From positions 3,410,001 to 3,474,000 of the forward strand of contig NZ_CP084742.1 of assembly GCF_020520285.1 (NCBI RefSeq): a DNA stretch of 64,000 nt, read 5' to 3'. Origin of the DNA: Pseudomonas sp. L5B5. Its GTDB lineage: Bacteria; Pseudomonadota; Gammaproteobacteria; Pseudomonadales; Pseudomonadaceae. Under the pieces are notes generated by a model, which was given only the letters and a program-made list of their open reading frames with translations, did no database searches and was not told the DNA's origin. This document shows positions 45,547 to 54,535 of this stretch, one piece after another (the stretch's first letter is position 1; every line of letters begins with the position of its first letter). A program made the translations under genes and the position numbers.

Positions 45547-47268
45547 CTATGGCTTCTCGCCGTACCACCTCGGCGTATAGACCCACTCGCCACCCTCGGC
45601 CCGGGGGAAGACGCAGGTAGTGGAGGAGCCAACCAACACCATGGTGCGCATGTCCACCTGCTCCGGGGTGAGCTCGCCCAGGGTGATGACCCGCAGGGTC
45701 TGGCCCGGACGCCCGACATCTCGCCCCAGCACCACCGGGGTTTGTGGCGTGCGGTGCTGACGCACGATCTCCAGGGCCCGGCCCAGTTGCCAGGGCCGCG
45801 AGCGGGAAATCGGGTTGTAGAAGGCCAGCGCCAGGTCCGCCTGGGAGGCGAGGTCCAGGCGCTTCTCGATGATGTCCCAGGGCTTGAGGTTGTCCGACAG
45901 CGACAGCACGCAGAAGTCATGGCCCAGGGGCGCACCGGCCTGGGCTGCGGTGGCCAGGGAAGCGGAGACCCCGGGCAGGATCTCCAGGTCGACGCGGTGC
46001 CATGCCGGGTCGCTGGACTCATGCAAGGCTTCGAGCACCGCCGCGGCCATGGCGAACACGCCCGGGTCACCGGACGACACCACCACCACCGAACGGCCCT
46101 GTGCGGCCAGTTCGAAGGCATGGCGGGCACGCTGCATTTCTTCGCGGTTGTCAGTGCAGTGCATGACCTGGTCGGCACGGAACGGGCCAGCCATGCGCAC
46201 GTAGGTTTCGTAGCCAAGAATGTCATTGGCCCGGGCCAGTTCGGCTTTCACCGCCGGCACCATCAGCTCGGCAGCGCCTGGGCCGAGGCCGATCACGGCC
46301 AGGCGCCCGCGAGGGCGACCGATCTGCTCCGGGTCCAGGGGCTGGCTGGCCACGGCGATGGCGATGTCCTCGCCCACCTTCAGCGGTGGCAGCAATTGCG
46401 GCACGGCCTGTTGCGCCAGTTCGGTGACGCTGCCGGCTGCCGCCAGGAAGCGCAACGGCACGCCCAGCTCGGCGGCGGCTTCACGCAAGGCCGGGCTGGC
46501 CATTTCATTGTCGGCGGCCAGCAGGCAGGCCACGGATTGGCGAGCGATCCCGGCCTGGTGCAGAGCAGCCCGGAGATGCTCGGCCAACTCGAGACCGCTA
46601 TCGCGCGCAAGCTCGCTCCTGCAGGTGAGTGCGATGAGGACACTGCGCGGGTAGATCACCAGTTCATTGGCCGCAGGCTCGCGTTCCGCGGAGCCGACCC
46701 GGATCGTCAGGCGGGCCTGCTCGTCCTCGGGCAGCTTCGCCGCCGCCAGCCAGGGCGCGGCGCCTTCGATGCGCACGCTTTCGCCACCCAGCAGGTCGGA
46801 GACGAAACGCTTGCCCAGCTCCAGGTCGCCCAGGGCATAACCGCTGGGCGGGTTGAGCAGGCAGGTACCGAAGCGCAGTTCACCGCTGGTGGTGATGGCC
46901 GCAGCCCCCCCCAGGCCGGCGGCGATTTCCCGGGCCATGACGTTGACCCCGCCCAGGCCCCCCAGCAGCGGCACCACCGCGCTGCCATCCTCGGCCACCG
47001 CCAGTACCGGCGGCTCGGCGCCCTTTTCCAGGAGCAGCAGCGCCAGGGTGCGGATCACGATGCCGGCGGCGCACAGGGCGATGATTGGCGTGTCCTGCTG
47101 GTAGAGCTGGCGCAGGGTCGCGCCGAACTCGTGGTACACCCGGTCAGCGCCTTCGACCCGTTCCGCCAGACCGTGGATCAACGAGTCGGGGTACAGGCGC
47201 TGGATCCGTCGCGCAGTGTCGAGGCTGCCTTGGCCAAGGATGACGATGGCCGGAGTTGAACGGGCCAT
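45547..47268 (-). CDS. cobJ: CbiG-CobJ fusion: precorrin-3B C17-methyltransferase
   Basis: About 573 residues. The N-terminal third to half is CbiG-like: IVILGQGSLDTARRIQRLYP, ALCAAGIVIRTLALLLLEKG, VLAVAEDGSAVVPLLGGLGGVN, then a C-terminal CbiG segment to about residue 300. From about residue 325 comes the SAM-dependent CobJ/CbiH domain: RLAVIGLGPGAAELMVPAVK, ILGYETYVRMAGP, VVVVSSGDPGVFAMA, EILPGVSASLATAAQAGAPLGHDFCVLSLSD. It makes the ring-contracted precorrin-4. The ATG at 47268 overlaps the cobI stop (TGATG). An in-frame REP sequence lies in the CbiG part (46597-46624). Confidence 0.9.
   Translation of the reverse strand: MARSTPAIVILGQGSLDTARRIQRLYPDSLIHGLAERVEGADRVYHEFGATLRQLYQQDTPIIALCAAGIVIRTLALLLLEKGAEPPVLAVAEDGSAVVPLLGGLGGVNVMAREIAAGLGGAAAITTSGELRFGTCLLNPPSGYALGDLELGKRFVSDLLGGESVRIEGAAPWLAAAKLPEDEQARLTIRVGSAEREPAANELVIYPRSVLIALTCRSELARDSGLELAEHLRAALHQAGIARQSVACLLAADNEMASPALREAAAELGVPLRFLAAAGSVTELAQQAVPQLLPPLKVGEDIAIAVASQPLDPEQIGRPRGRLAVIGLGPGAAELMVPAVKAELARANDILGYETYVRMAGPFRADQVMHCTDNREEMQRARHAFELAAQGRSVVVVSSGDPGVFAMAAAVLEALHESSDPAWHRVDLEILPGVSASLATAAQAGAPLGHDFCVLSLSDNLKPWDIIEKRLDLASQADLALAFYNPISRSRPWQLGRALEIVRQHRTPQTPVVLGRDVGRPGQTLRVITLGELTPEQVDMRTMVLVGSSTTCVFPRAEGGEWVYTPRWYGEKP
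46597..46624 (-). repeat. REP sequence inside the cobJ coding region
   Basis: On the minus strand the sequence reads CTGCAGGAGCGAGCTTGCGC then GCGATAGC, which is the common Pseudomonas REP with a C for T near the start. It is read in frame within cobJ as CRSELARDSG. The same peptide arises wherever this REP is translated in this frame. It falls where CbiG proteins usually have a conserved Gly/Cys/Arg motif. Confidence 0.75.
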
Positions 47269-48002
47269 CAGCCTTGCCACCTTTGTCCGGGAACGATGAT
47301 CAGCGAGAAGTACGGCGAGGACATCGGCTCCACTTCATCCAGCGGCACGATCTTCTGGTTGGCCATGGTGGCGCGCTCGACGTACAGCGCCCGCTCCGCC
47401 AGCCCCAGCTGTTCCAGGACCTGCCGCACCTTGGGGAAGTTGCGCCCCAGCTTCATCACCACTGCCGCGTCGGCGTCCGCCAGGCGGCGCTTGAGCTCGT
47501 CAGGGGGCAGCACCCCGGACAGCACCGACAAGCTCTGGTTGCGATACACCAGGGGCGCGCCCAGCACCGAGGCACCACCCAGCATGGAGCAGACCCCCGG
47601 CACCACTTCGGCCTGGTAACGCTCGGCCAGGCGGTCGTGCAGGTACATGTAGGAGCCGTAGAAGAACGGGTCGCCCTCGCAGATCACCGCCACATCGCGG
47701 CCGGCATCCAGGTGCTCGGCCACCTGCACGCTGGCTTCGTCGTAGAAATCGCTGATCACCTGCTCATAGGACAGCGGCGCCGGCAGCACTTCGGTGGTCA
47801 CCGGGTAGACCAGCGGCAGCAGGGTTTGCGCCTCCTGCAGGTGCGCTTCGATGATGCCGAAGGCATTGCCCTTCTTGCCCTTGGCGACGAAGTAGGCCAC
47901 CACCGGCGACTCGCGCAGCAGGCGCAGGGCCTTGAGGGTAATCAGTTCCGGATCACCAGGGCCCACGCCGAGGCCGATCAAACGTCCAGGTTGCTGCATC
48001 AT
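47268..48002 (-). CDS. cobI: Precorrin-2 C20-methyltransferase
   Basis: A 244-residue class III methyltransferase. It shows [85 protein letters not shown] and [20 protein letters not shown]. It methylates precorrin-2 at C20 to precorrin-3A. The ATG at 48002 overlaps the cobH stop as ATGA; the adjacent ATG at 47999 is equally possible. Confidence 0.93.
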   Translation of the reverse strand: MMQQPGRLIGLGVGPGDPELITLKALRLLRESPVVAYFVAKGKKGNAFGIIEAHLQEAQTLLPLVYPVTTEVLPAPLSYEQVISDFYDEASVQVAEHLDAGRDVAVICEGDPFFYGSYMYLHDRLAERYQAEVVPGVCSMLGGASVLGAPLVYRNQSLSVLSGVLPPDELKRRLADADAAVVMKLGRNFPKVRQVLEQLGLAERALYVERATMANQKIVPLDEVEPMSSPYFSLIIVPGQRWQG

Positions 48003-48625
48003 TCGATCTCCGTGGCCAGGGCGTTGACGGCGGCGGCCGCCATGGCACTGCCGCCCAGGCGGCCCTGCATGATCACGAACGGCACGCCACGGCTGTCGGC
48101 GGCCAGCATTGCCTTGGATTCGGCAGCGCCGACGAAGCCCACCGGGAAGCCAAGGATCAGCGCCGGTTTCGGTGCACCGGCGTCGAGCATTTCCAGCAGG
48201 TAGAACAGCGCGGTGGGGGCATTGCCGATCACCACCACGCTGCCTTCCAGGTGCGGCCGCCACAGTTCCAGGGCCACCGCCGAACGGGTATTGCCCAGCT
48301 CCCGGGCCAACTCCGGCACGCTGTCGTCACGCAGGGTGCAGATCACCGGGTTGTTGGCCGGCAGGCGCGCCCGGGTGATGCCCTCGGAGACCATCCGCGC
48401 ATCGCAGAGGATCGGCGCTCCGGCCGCCAGGGCCTCGCGCCCGGCCTTGCCGGCGCCTTCAGAGAACTGGAGGCCATCGATGGCCTCGACCATGCCGCAG
48501 GCGTGGATCACCCGGACCGCGAGCTTTTCCAGGTCGGCAGGAATGCGTTCCAGCCTTGCTTCCTCGCGGATGATCGCGAAGGAGTTGCGATAGATCTCCT
48601 GACCGTCGCGAATGTAATCAATCAT
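47999..48625 (-). CDS. cobH: Precorrin-8X methylmutase
   Basis: A 208-residue enzyme that moves a methyl group from C11 to C12 to yield hydrogenobyrinic acid. It begins [29 protein letters not shown], with the catalytic His in [11 protein letters not shown], and has [35 protein letters not shown] and [15 protein letters not shown]. The ATG at 48625 starts inside the last codons of cobG, so the pair is coupled. A start nine codons earlier is possible but not needed. Confidence 0.93.
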   Translation of the reverse strand: MIDYIRDGQEIYRNSFAIIREEARLERIPADLEKLAVRVIHACGMVEAIDGLQFSEGAGKAGREALAAGAPILCDARMVSEGITRARLPANNPVICTLRDDSVPELARELGNTRSAVALELWRPHLEGSVVVIGNAPTALFYLLEMLDAGAPKPALILGFPVGFVGAAESKAMLAADSRGVPFVIMQGRLGGSAMAAAAVNALATEIE

Positions 48626-49946
48626 CAAGGTGACTCCGTTGGCGGACATCAAGCAGCGCTTGTGCCGCTTCTATAGAAAGGTTGCGCGCCCGCAGCCTGC
48701 CGAACCCCGGCTGCGTGGCGTCGCGCAAATACAGGTCGTAGCGTCCCGGGGCCACCGCCAGCAGGGTGGCCGGCGCCACATGGGCGGCGGCGCAGGTGCG
48801 CAGGCAACCGGACAGATGCACCGCCTGCTGTCGTCCCTGGGCCTGCAACAGGGCCGCCAACCGCAGCGCATCGCCCTTGGTATCGGCCTGGGCCTTGGCA
48901 CAACCGCTGGAGCCAGTGCAGGCGATCAGGTGGGCCAGGGCCTGTTCGGGATGGCACAGCAGGCCCAGCTCGGCCAGGCCCGCGGTGACCGCAGGGGCAT
49001 CGGCCACGGCAATGTCCGGCAGCAGCAGGCTCTGCCAGGGGGTGAGTCGCAGGCTGGAGTCGCCATAGCGCTGGGCCAGGTGCGCGGCGCCCTTGAGCAT
49101 GGCCGGGTCGAGACGCCCCAGGGGCGTGACCGCACCGACATAGACCCGCCCGGCATCGACCTGTGGATAAGTGCCCAGGTGCAAGCCCTCGGCGGCCGCT
49201 GGACGGCGCCAACCCTCCACACTCAGCAGGGGATGCCCCAGGTGATGCTCCAAGCGGGCAAGAAACTCCGCCACCGGCACCTGGGCCAGCAAGTGGCGCA
49301 TGCGAGTCTGCTCGGGGGACGCCAGGTCGAGGAACAACTCCAGCACCGCCACCAGCAGTGGGTGGCCCAGCTCCAGCGGCACCGCCGCCAGGGGTGGATC
49401 CGCCAGGCAACCGGCCAGGCCGAAGGCCAGCAGCACCTGGCCGTCGCGCTCCAGGGCCGCCAGCCACAGGTCGTGATGATGGTGGAGCATGGCCAGGGCC
49501 TCGCCACCATCCAGTTGCACGGCGAACTTGGCGGACAGCTCGTGGAACCGTGGATGGCCTTGCAGGGTTTGCAGGATCTGCGCCGCCAGTGGCCGGGTGT
49601 CGACCAGGCACTGGCGGTCGATCCCGGCACTGGGGCTGAGCATCAGGTTGCGCACATCGTCCCCTGCCGCCGTGGTCGGCCCCAGGCCGGCATCCAGCAA
49701 CCTGGCGATCAGCGCCTGGTGCTCGCTGCCGATGCCACGGATCTGCAGGTTGGCGCGATTGGTGGCCTCGATCACCCCACCGGCAAATGCCTGCGCAGCC
49801 TCGGCCACCGCCACGGCCTGGGCGCAGCTGATAACCCCACCGGCCAGCTTGATCCGGCAGATACCGCCATCCAGGGCCGGGACGATACGCAGCAACCCCG
49901 GACAGGCCGAGGGACGGATGGCAGTGGACAGCGGACGTTCGTTCAA
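48618..49946 (-). CDS. cobG: Precorrin-3B synthase (oxygen-dependent)
   Basis: A 442-residue nitrite/sulphite-reductase-like enzyme with siroheme-type domains. The Fe-S cysteines are visible as [20 protein letters not shown] and the pair in [14 protein letters not shown]. CobG uses O2 to make the hydroxylated lactone precorrin-3B, the marker of the aerobic cobalamin route. First gene of the minus-strand operon cobG-cobH-cobI-cobJ, with overlapping reading frames throughout. Confidence 0.9.
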   Translation of the reverse strand: MNERPLSTAIRPSACPGLLRIVPALDGGICRIKLAGGVISCAQAVAVAEAAQAFAGGVIEATNRANLQIRGIGSEHQALIARLLDAGLGPTTAAGDDVRNLMLSPSAGIDRQCLVDTRPLAAQILQTLQGHPRFHELSAKFAVQLDGGEALAMLHHHHDLWLAALERDGQVLLAFGLAGCLADPPLAAVPLELGHPLLVAVLELFLDLASPEQTRMRHLLAQVPVAEFLARLEHHLGHPLLSVEGWRRPAAAEGLHLGTYPQVDAGRVYVGAVTPLGRLDPAMLKGAAHLAQRYGDSSLRLTPWQSLLLPDIAVADAPAVTAGLAELGLLCHPEQALAHLIACTGSSGCAKAQADTKGDALRLAALLQAQGRQQAVHLSGCLRTCAAAHVAPATLLAVAPGRYDLYLRDATQPGFGRLRARNLSIEAAQALLDVRQRSHLDD

Positions 49947-50068
49947 GGGGCGACCGGCAGAGTGGGAAAAGCGCTTCGTCAGCGAAGGCGCGGTATTATG
50001 CCTGCTTTGTCCGAAGGCATGAAAAGCCTGCCTGTCGGAACTACGGCTTTTGTGTTCGAGGAATATCC
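49947..50068. promoter_or_regulatory. Divergent promoter region of cobG and cobL
   Basis: A 122-bp gap between the divergent cob operons. TATTAT at 49994-49999 is a possible -10 for the plus strand; the -35 region is weak. No adenosylcobalamin riboswitch is seen: the gap is too short and lacks a clear B12-box. Confidence 0.5.
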
Positions 50069-51274
50069 ATGTCGCCCTGGCTGACAGTAGTGGGAATCGG
50101 TGAAGACGGCTTCAAGGGCCTGGGCCGCAGCGCCCGGCATGCCTTGCTGGGCGCTTCGCGGATTGTCGGCGGGCAGCGCCAGCTGGAGCTGCTGCCGGCG
50201 TGCATCCGTGGCGAACGCCAGCCGTGGCCGAGCCCGTTCTCCCTGGAACCGGTACTGAGCCAGCGCGGTACCCCCGTATGCGTGCTGGCCAGTGGCGACC
50301 CGATGTTCTTCGGCGTCGGCGCCAGCCTGGCACGGCAGCTGCCCCCCGAAGAACTGCACATCCTGCCCGCGCCCTCCTCCTGTTCCCTGGCCGCCGCACG
50401 CCTGGGCTGGCCCCTGCAGGAGGTGGTCAGCCTGTCGCTGGTGGCGCGGCCATTGGCCGCGCTCAATGCCCAATTGGCCAACGGCCTGCGCCTGCTGGTG
50501 CTGAGCAACGATCGCCACAGCCCGGCGGCAGTGGCCGGGTTGCTGCGCGAGCAAGGCTTCGGCCCAAGCCTGGTCAGCGTCCTGGAACACCTGGGAGGCC
50601 CGCTGGAGCGCCGCATCGACAACACCGCCGACGACTGGCAGGACCCGGTCATCGCCGACCTCAACCTGCTGGCCATCGAGTGCCGCGCCGCCCCAGATGC
50701 GCCACGCCTGTCGCGCCTGGCCGGCCTGCCGGACTCGGCCTTTCGCCACGACGGCCAGCTGACCAAGCGCGACGTGCGCGCCATGACCCTGGCTCGCCTG
50801 GCGCCCATGCCCGGCGAGTTGCTGTGGGACGTCGGGGCCGGCAGTGGCTCGATCGGCATCGAATGGATGCGCGCCCACCCCAGCTGCCGCGCCCTGGCCA
50901 TCGAGGCTGACGAGGGGCGCCAGCAACTGATCGAACACAACCGCGACGCCCTCGGGGTGCCCGGGCTGCAATTGATCCGTGGCAGCGCCCCCCAGGCCCT
51001 CGCTGGCCTGGAGCCTGCGGACGCGATCTTCATCGGCGGCGGCGTGACCCGCGACGGGGTACTCGCCACCTGCTGGGAACGACTCAAGCCCGGCGGCCGC
51101 CTGGTGGCCAATGCCGTGACCCTGCAAAGCGAGATGACCCTGATGGACTGGCGCCAGCGCCACGGTGGCGAGCTGACCCGCATCCACGTGGCCCAGGCCC
51201 AGCCGCTGGGGGAGTTCGACACCTGGCGCCAGGCCTTGCCGATCACCTTGCTCGATCTCGCCAAGCCGCTATGA
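50069..51274 (+). CDS. cobL: Precorrin-6Y C5,15-methyltransferase (decarboxylating)
   Basis: A 401-residue fusion of two methyltransferases. The CbiE-like half (1-200) has [39 protein letters not shown] and [19 protein letters not shown]. The CbiT-like half (from about 225) has ALTLAR-like [30 protein letters not shown] and [14 protein letters not shown]. It methylates C5 and C15 and decarboxylates the acetate side chain. A REPIN lies after its stop. Confidence 0.93.
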   Translation: MSPWLTVVGIGEDGFKGLGRSARHALLGASRIVGGQRQLELLPACIRGERQPWPSPFSLEPVLSQRGTPVCVLASGDPMFFGVGASLARQLPPEELHILPAPSSCSLAAARLGWPLQEVVSLSLVARPLAALNAQLANGLRLLVLSNDRHSPAAVAGLLREQGFGPSLVSVLEHLGGPLERRIDNTADDWQDPVIADLNLLAIECRAAPDAPRLSRLAGLPDSAFRHDGQLTKRDVRAMTLARLAPMPGELLWDVGAGSGSIGIEWMRAHPSCRALAIEADEGRQQLIEHNRDALGVPGLQLIRGSAPQALAGLEPADAIFIGGGVTRDGVLATCWERLKPGGRLVANAVTLQSEMTLMDWRQRHGGELTRIHVAQAQPLGEFDTWRQALPITLLDLAKPL

Positions 51275-51287
51275 GTCCATTCCCCTC

Positions 51288-51363
51288 TCCTGCAGGAGCG
51301 AGCTTGCTCGCGATCCAGACAACCCGGTCCGCCTGGCGGACGCCATCGCGAGCAAGCTCGCCA
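51288..51363. repeat. REPIN between cobL and cbiD
   Basis: The left REP TGCAGGAGCGAGCTTGCTCG (51291-51310, continuing CGAT to 51314) faces the right arm ATCGCGAGCAAGCTCG (51345-51360). The right arm is cut short: the usual CTCCTACAG end is missing and the sequence goes on with CCAATAAAGG. Between them is a small GGTCCGCCTGGCGGAC hairpin. It splits a cob operon that is otherwise tight. Confidence 0.78.
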
Positions 51364-51379
51364 ATAAAGGGCGCTGTGG

Positions 51380-52477
51380 ATGCGTGACGAAACCGCCGAG
51401 CAACCCGCTCCCCTGCGCAGCGGCCTGACCACCGGCAGCTGCGCCACCGCCACCAGCCTGGCGGCGGCCCGCCTGCTGCTGGGCAACATCGATGCCGATG
51501 CGGTGGATATCGTGCTGCCCAAGGGCAAGCAGGTGCAGATGCGCCTGGAGTTCTGCCGGCGCACCGTAGACGGCGCCGAGGCCGGGACCCTCAAGGATGC
51601 CGGCGACGACCCGGACGTCACCCACGGCGCCCTGTTGTATTCCCAGGTGCGCCTGACCCGAGAACCGGGTATCCGCTTCGTCGCCGGCACCGGGGTCGGC
51701 ACCGTGACCCGTCCCGGCCTGGTCCTGGCAGTGGGCGAACCGGCGATCAACCCGGTACCGAGGCGGATGATCAGCGAGCACCTGCAACGGCTGGCCGAAG
51801 AGCAGGCCTACGGCGGGGGGTTCGAAGTGACGGTGAACGTCGAGGACGGCGAGTCCCTGGCGCAGAAGACCATGAACCCGCGCCTGGGGATTCTCGGCGG
51901 ATTGTCGATCCTGGGCACCAGCGGCATCGTCCGGCCGTTTTCCTGCGCGGCCTATATCGCCTCGATCCACCAGGGCATCGATGTCGCCAGGAGCAACGGC
52001 TACCAGCACGTCGCCGCCTGCACCGGCAACGCCAGCGAAGACACCATGCGCCGGGTCTACGACCTGCCGGAAATCGCCCTGATCGAAATGGGCGACTTCG
52101 TGGGTGCGGTGCTCAAGCACCTGCGCAAGGCGCCCGTGGAAAAACTCAGCCTGTGCGGTGGTTTCGGCAAGATCAGCAAGCTGGCCGCCGGGCACATGGA
52201 CCTGCACAGCCGCCACTCCAGCATCGACCTGCCGCAATTGGCGCAATGGGCCGCCGAAGTGGGCGCCGACCAGCCGCTGCAAGAGGCCATCCGCCAAGCC
52301 AACACCAGCCAGCAGGCCCTGGCCATGGCCAGCGCTGCCGGGGTCGCGCTGGGCGATGCCGTCTGCCGCCATGCCCTGGACTTCGCCCGCAGCGTGGTGC
52401 CGCCCCAGGTCCAGGTGGAGGTCTTCGCCATCGACCGCCAGGGCGGCATCGTCGGCCATGCCGGAGCCGACCGATGA
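51380..52477 (+). CDS. cbiD: Cobalt-precorrin-5B C1-methyltransferase CbiD
   Basis: A 365-residue enzyme. The CbiD pattern is [74 protein letters not shown] and [20 protein letters not shown]. In the anaerobic route it methylates C1. The pseudomonad pathway uses it in place of CobF. Start ATG at 51380, right after the REPIN; AAAGGG upstream is the likely ribosome site. Overlaps cobK by 4 bp. Confidence 0.92.
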   Translation: MRDETAEQPAPLRSGLTTGSCATATSLAAARLLLGNIDADAVDIVLPKGKQVQMRLEFCRRTVDGAEAGTLKDAGDDPDVTHGALLYSQVRLTREPGIRFVAGTGVGTVTRPGLVLAVGEPAINPVPRRMISEHLQRLAEEQAYGGGFEVTVNVEDGESLAQKTMNPRLGILGGLSILGTSGIVRPFSCAAYIASIHQGIDVARSNGYQHVAACTGNASEDTMRRVYDLPEIALIEMGDFVGAVLKHLRKAPVEKLSLCGGFGKISKLAAGHMDLHSRHSSIDLPQLAQWAAEVGADQPLQEAIRQANTSQQALAMASAAGVALGDAVCRHALDFARSVVPPQVQVEVFAIDRQGGIVGHAGADR

Positions 52478-53202
52478 GCCGTATCCTGCTGCTGGGCGGC
52501 GTCACCGAGGCCCTGGCCATCGCCCGTACCCTGGGGCCCGGGCATATCTACAGCCTGGCCGGCATCGGCCGGGTGCCCACCGACCTGGCCTGCCAGGTAC
52601 GTGTCGGCGGTTATGGCGGCGCCGAGGGCCTGGCGCAGTTCATGCGCACCGAGAACATCACTCTGCTGCTGGATGCGACCCATCCCTATGCCGCGCAGAT
52701 CAGCGCCAATGCCCAGGCCGCCGCCCGGCTTACCGGCATTCCCTGCTGGGCCCTGCGCCGTCCGGCCTGGCAAGCGCAGCCTGGGGACGACTGGCACGAG
52801 GTCGCCGACTGGCCGCAACTGATGCACGCCCTCACACCTTTCCAGCGCCCGCTGTTCACCCTGGGTCGCGAGCCCTTGCAGCATCTGGAGGAGATTCCCG
52901 CCGGCCAGTTCTGGACCCTGCGCGCCCTGGAAGCCTGCCCGGGCAATGAGCGCTGCGAAGTGATCGGCGCCCGTGGCCCGTTCCGGATCGATGACGAGCG
53001 CGAGCTGTTCGCGCGCCGGCGCATCGATGTGCTGATCAGCAAGAACAGCGGCAGCAGCGCTACCGAACCCAAGCTGGAAGTGGCCCGCGAACGGGGAGTC
53101 CCGGTGTTGATACTCAAGCGCCCCACACTGCCCGAGGTTGATCGAAGCTTCACGGAAGTGCCCCAACTGCTGGCCGCCCTCAAGCAACTGTCCAGCGCCT
53201 GA
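52474..53202 (+). CDS. cobK: Precorrin-6A reductase
   Basis: A 242-residue NADPH reductase. It shows [62 protein letters not shown], and the C-terminal [33 protein letters not shown], which is the CobK/CbiJ signature. It reduces precorrin-6A to precorrin-6B. ATG at 52474 overlaps the cbiD stop (ATGA). Confidence 0.92.
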   Translation: MSRILLLGGVTEALAIARTLGPGHIYSLAGIGRVPTDLACQVRVGGYGGAEGLAQFMRTENITLLLDATHPYAAQISANAQAAARLTGIPCWALRRPAWQAQPGDDWHEVADWPQLMHALTPFQRPLFTLGREPLQHLEEIPAGQFWTLRALEACPGNERCEVIGARGPFRIDDERELFARRRIDVLISKNSGSSATEPKLEVARERGVPVLILKRPTLPEVDRSFTEVPQLLAALKQLSSA

Positions 53203-53380
53203 CAGCAAAAAGCGCCGCACCTCACCTCAGCCTGGGAACGCGCTGGCTGTGCCCGCCAGCCGCCCGCCTTAACTTACGTGGGCGCCCTGCAACGACCGGC
53301 TGCACGCCCGGTCGTCGCAGCGTTGCCTTTCATCTGGCAAATGAGTTGCCCAGGGGCGTATCCCAAGGAATACAGTCGCC

Positions 53381-53694
53381 ATGTTCGTCTTCGAGCAAAC
53401 CCAGGAGTTCAGCCACTGGCTCACCCGCCTCAAGGACCCTCAGGGGAAGACCCGCGTACTGGCCCGGATCAGGGCAGCGCAACTAGGGCGGTTCGACGAC
53501 TGTGCACCGGCAGGAGGTGGAGTCCATGAGATGCGTATCCCCCGTGGGCCCGGCGTGGGCCCGGCTACCGGGTGTACTTTTCACGGCGAGGCGAACGGAT
53601 CTACCTGTTGTTGATCGGTGGCGACAAGAGCACCCAGAGTCGCGACATCCAACGAGCGCGGCAACTGGCTCACGACCTCAAGAGCGAGGACTGA
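53381..53694 (+). pseudogene. RelE/ParE (HigB-like) toxin gene broken by an 11-bp duplication
   Basis: The first part (from ATG 53381, MFVFEQTQEFSHWLTRLKDP to MRIPRGPG) and the second part (YRVYFSRRGERIYLLLIGGD to HDLKSED, stop 53692-53694) together form a normal 100-residue toxin of the putative addiction-module killer family. They are in different frames because CGTGGGCCCGG occurs twice in tandem (53543-53553 and 53554-53564). Removing one copy restores one open frame that reads RIPRGPGYRVYFSRRGERIY. As it stands the protein stops early at 53614 and lacks the catalytic C-terminal half. The antitoxin gene follows after 3 bp. Confidence 0.82.
53543..53564. repeat. 11-bp tandem duplication, CGTGGGCCCGG twice
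   Basis: Two exact adjacent copies, 53543-53553 and 53554-53564. Because 11 is not a multiple of three, the duplication shifts the frame of the toxin gene. Slipped-strand loss of one copy would repair it. Confidence 0.95.
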
Positions 53695-53697
53695 AAC

Positions 53698-53988
53698 ATG
53701 CGCACCCCAGTGACCCGCTTCGATGCGGCCGACTACCTCAAGACCCCGCAAGACATGGTGGCCTACCTCGATGCCTGCTTCGAGGAAGATGCCGGCGACG
53801 GCGTGCTGATCCGCGCCGCCCTCAACGACATCGCCCGCGCCCGTGGCATGACCCAGGTAGCCCGGGACACCGGCCTGGGCCGCGAAAGCCTGTACAAGGC
53901 GCTGGGCAGCCAGGGCAATCCCGAGTTCGCGACTATCATCAAGGTGATGAAGGCCCTGGGGCTCAAGCTCCACGTCAGCCCGGCCTGA
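53698..53988 (+). CDS. Putative antitoxin (HigA-like addiction-module protein)
   Basis: A 96-residue protein (MRTPVTRFDAADYLKTPQDM and onward). The C-terminal two thirds is an XRE-type helix-turn-helix: IARARGMTQVARDTGLGRES, LYKALGSQGNPEFATIIKVMKALGLKLHV. This is the antidote family that pairs with the killer toxin just upstream. The gene looks intact, although its toxin is not. It may bind and repress the promoter upstream of 53381. Confidence 0.85.
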   Translation: MRTPVTRFDAADYLKTPQDMVAYLDACFEEDAGDGVLIRAALNDIARARGMTQVARDTGLGRESLYKALGSQGNPEFATIIKVMKALGLKLHVSPA

Positions 53989-54005
53989 GCCAGTACTGCG
54001 ACACC

Positions 54006-54027
54006 ACACCGCACACGGTGTTTTTTT
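54006..54027 (+). terminator. Terminator after the antitoxin gene
   Basis: ACACCG (54006-54011), loop CACA, CGGTGT (54016-54021) then TTTTTT. It lies 17 bp after the antitoxin stop and separates it from the copper genes. Confidence 0.8.
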
Positions 54028-54038
54028 ACTTATCCACA

Positions 54039-54067
54039 GCGATCAGGCTAAATACCCGCCTGATCGC
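54039..54067 (+). promoter_or_regulatory. Inverted repeat upstream of the copper locus
   Basis: GCGATCAGG (54039-54047) and CCTGATCGC (54059-54067) are perfect inverted arms with an 11-bp AT-richer spacer, ending 20 bp before the ATG of the first copper-locus gene. It may be an operator of a dimeric regulator or a leader hairpin. I do not match it to a known copper-regulator box. Confidence 0.5.
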
Positions 54068-54087
54068 TCAACCGACGGATCGTCCCC

Positions 54088-54486
54088 ATGTCCCGACAAC
54101 GGCTCGCATTTGCCTGGATCGCCTGCTTCGCAGTGCTGTTCAACATGCTTGCCATGCCGCTTTCCGGGGCCATGCAGAACAGCGAACAGGGGCTGGACGA
54201 ACAATTGCTGTGGGGCAGTTTCTGTTCCTCCAGCGGCACCAAGATGGTCGCCATCTCCCTGGGCAAGCTCGAACAGAAAGCCCCGCAGAACGACGATCAC
54301 TCGAACATGCAGCACTGCTGGTGCTGCTCCGGCTCGGCGCCCCTGGTGGCCTTGCCCGGTCATGTACCGCAACTGAATTTCACCCGCTTCATTGCCCAGC
54401 CGGGCGCCCCGCACCCCCAGTTCGAACCCCTCACCCCGCGCCAGCAATGGCCCAGCCTGAACCCCGGTGCACCACCTCTGGCATGA
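54088..54486 (+). CDS. DUF2946 family exported protein
   Basis: A 132-residue protein with an N-terminal hydrophobic helix (AFAWIACFAVLFNMLAMPLSGAM). The mature part has LLWGSFCSSSGTK and a Cys/His cluster, DDHSNMQHCWCCSGSAPL, as in DUF2946 proteins found near copper receptors. Likely periplasmic, perhaps a metal-binding helper. First gene of the copper set; the PCuAC gene follows after 49 bp. Confidence 0.8.
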   Translation: MSRQRLAFAWIACFAVLFNMLAMPLSGAMQNSEQGLDEQLLWGSFCSSSGTKMVAISLGKLEQKAPQNDDHSNMQHCWCCSGSAPLVALPGHVPQLNFTRFIAQPGAPHPQFEPLTPRQQWPSLNPGAPPLA

Positions 54487-54535
54487 TTCCCTTTCGCAAG
54501 TGACCTGCGTTTTTGAATCGTTCTGGAGAACCGCC

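Noticed and set aside
49947..50068. A possible cobalamin riboswitch before cobL or cobG
   Set aside because: The gap is only 122 bp, has no B12-box, and does not show the expected long set of stems.
53203..53380. A small gene or regulatory RNA before the toxin gene
   Set aside because: Only a short dyad (ACGACCGG / CCGGTCGT near 53290-53318) is seen; no ribosome site, coding pattern or terminator supports a gene.
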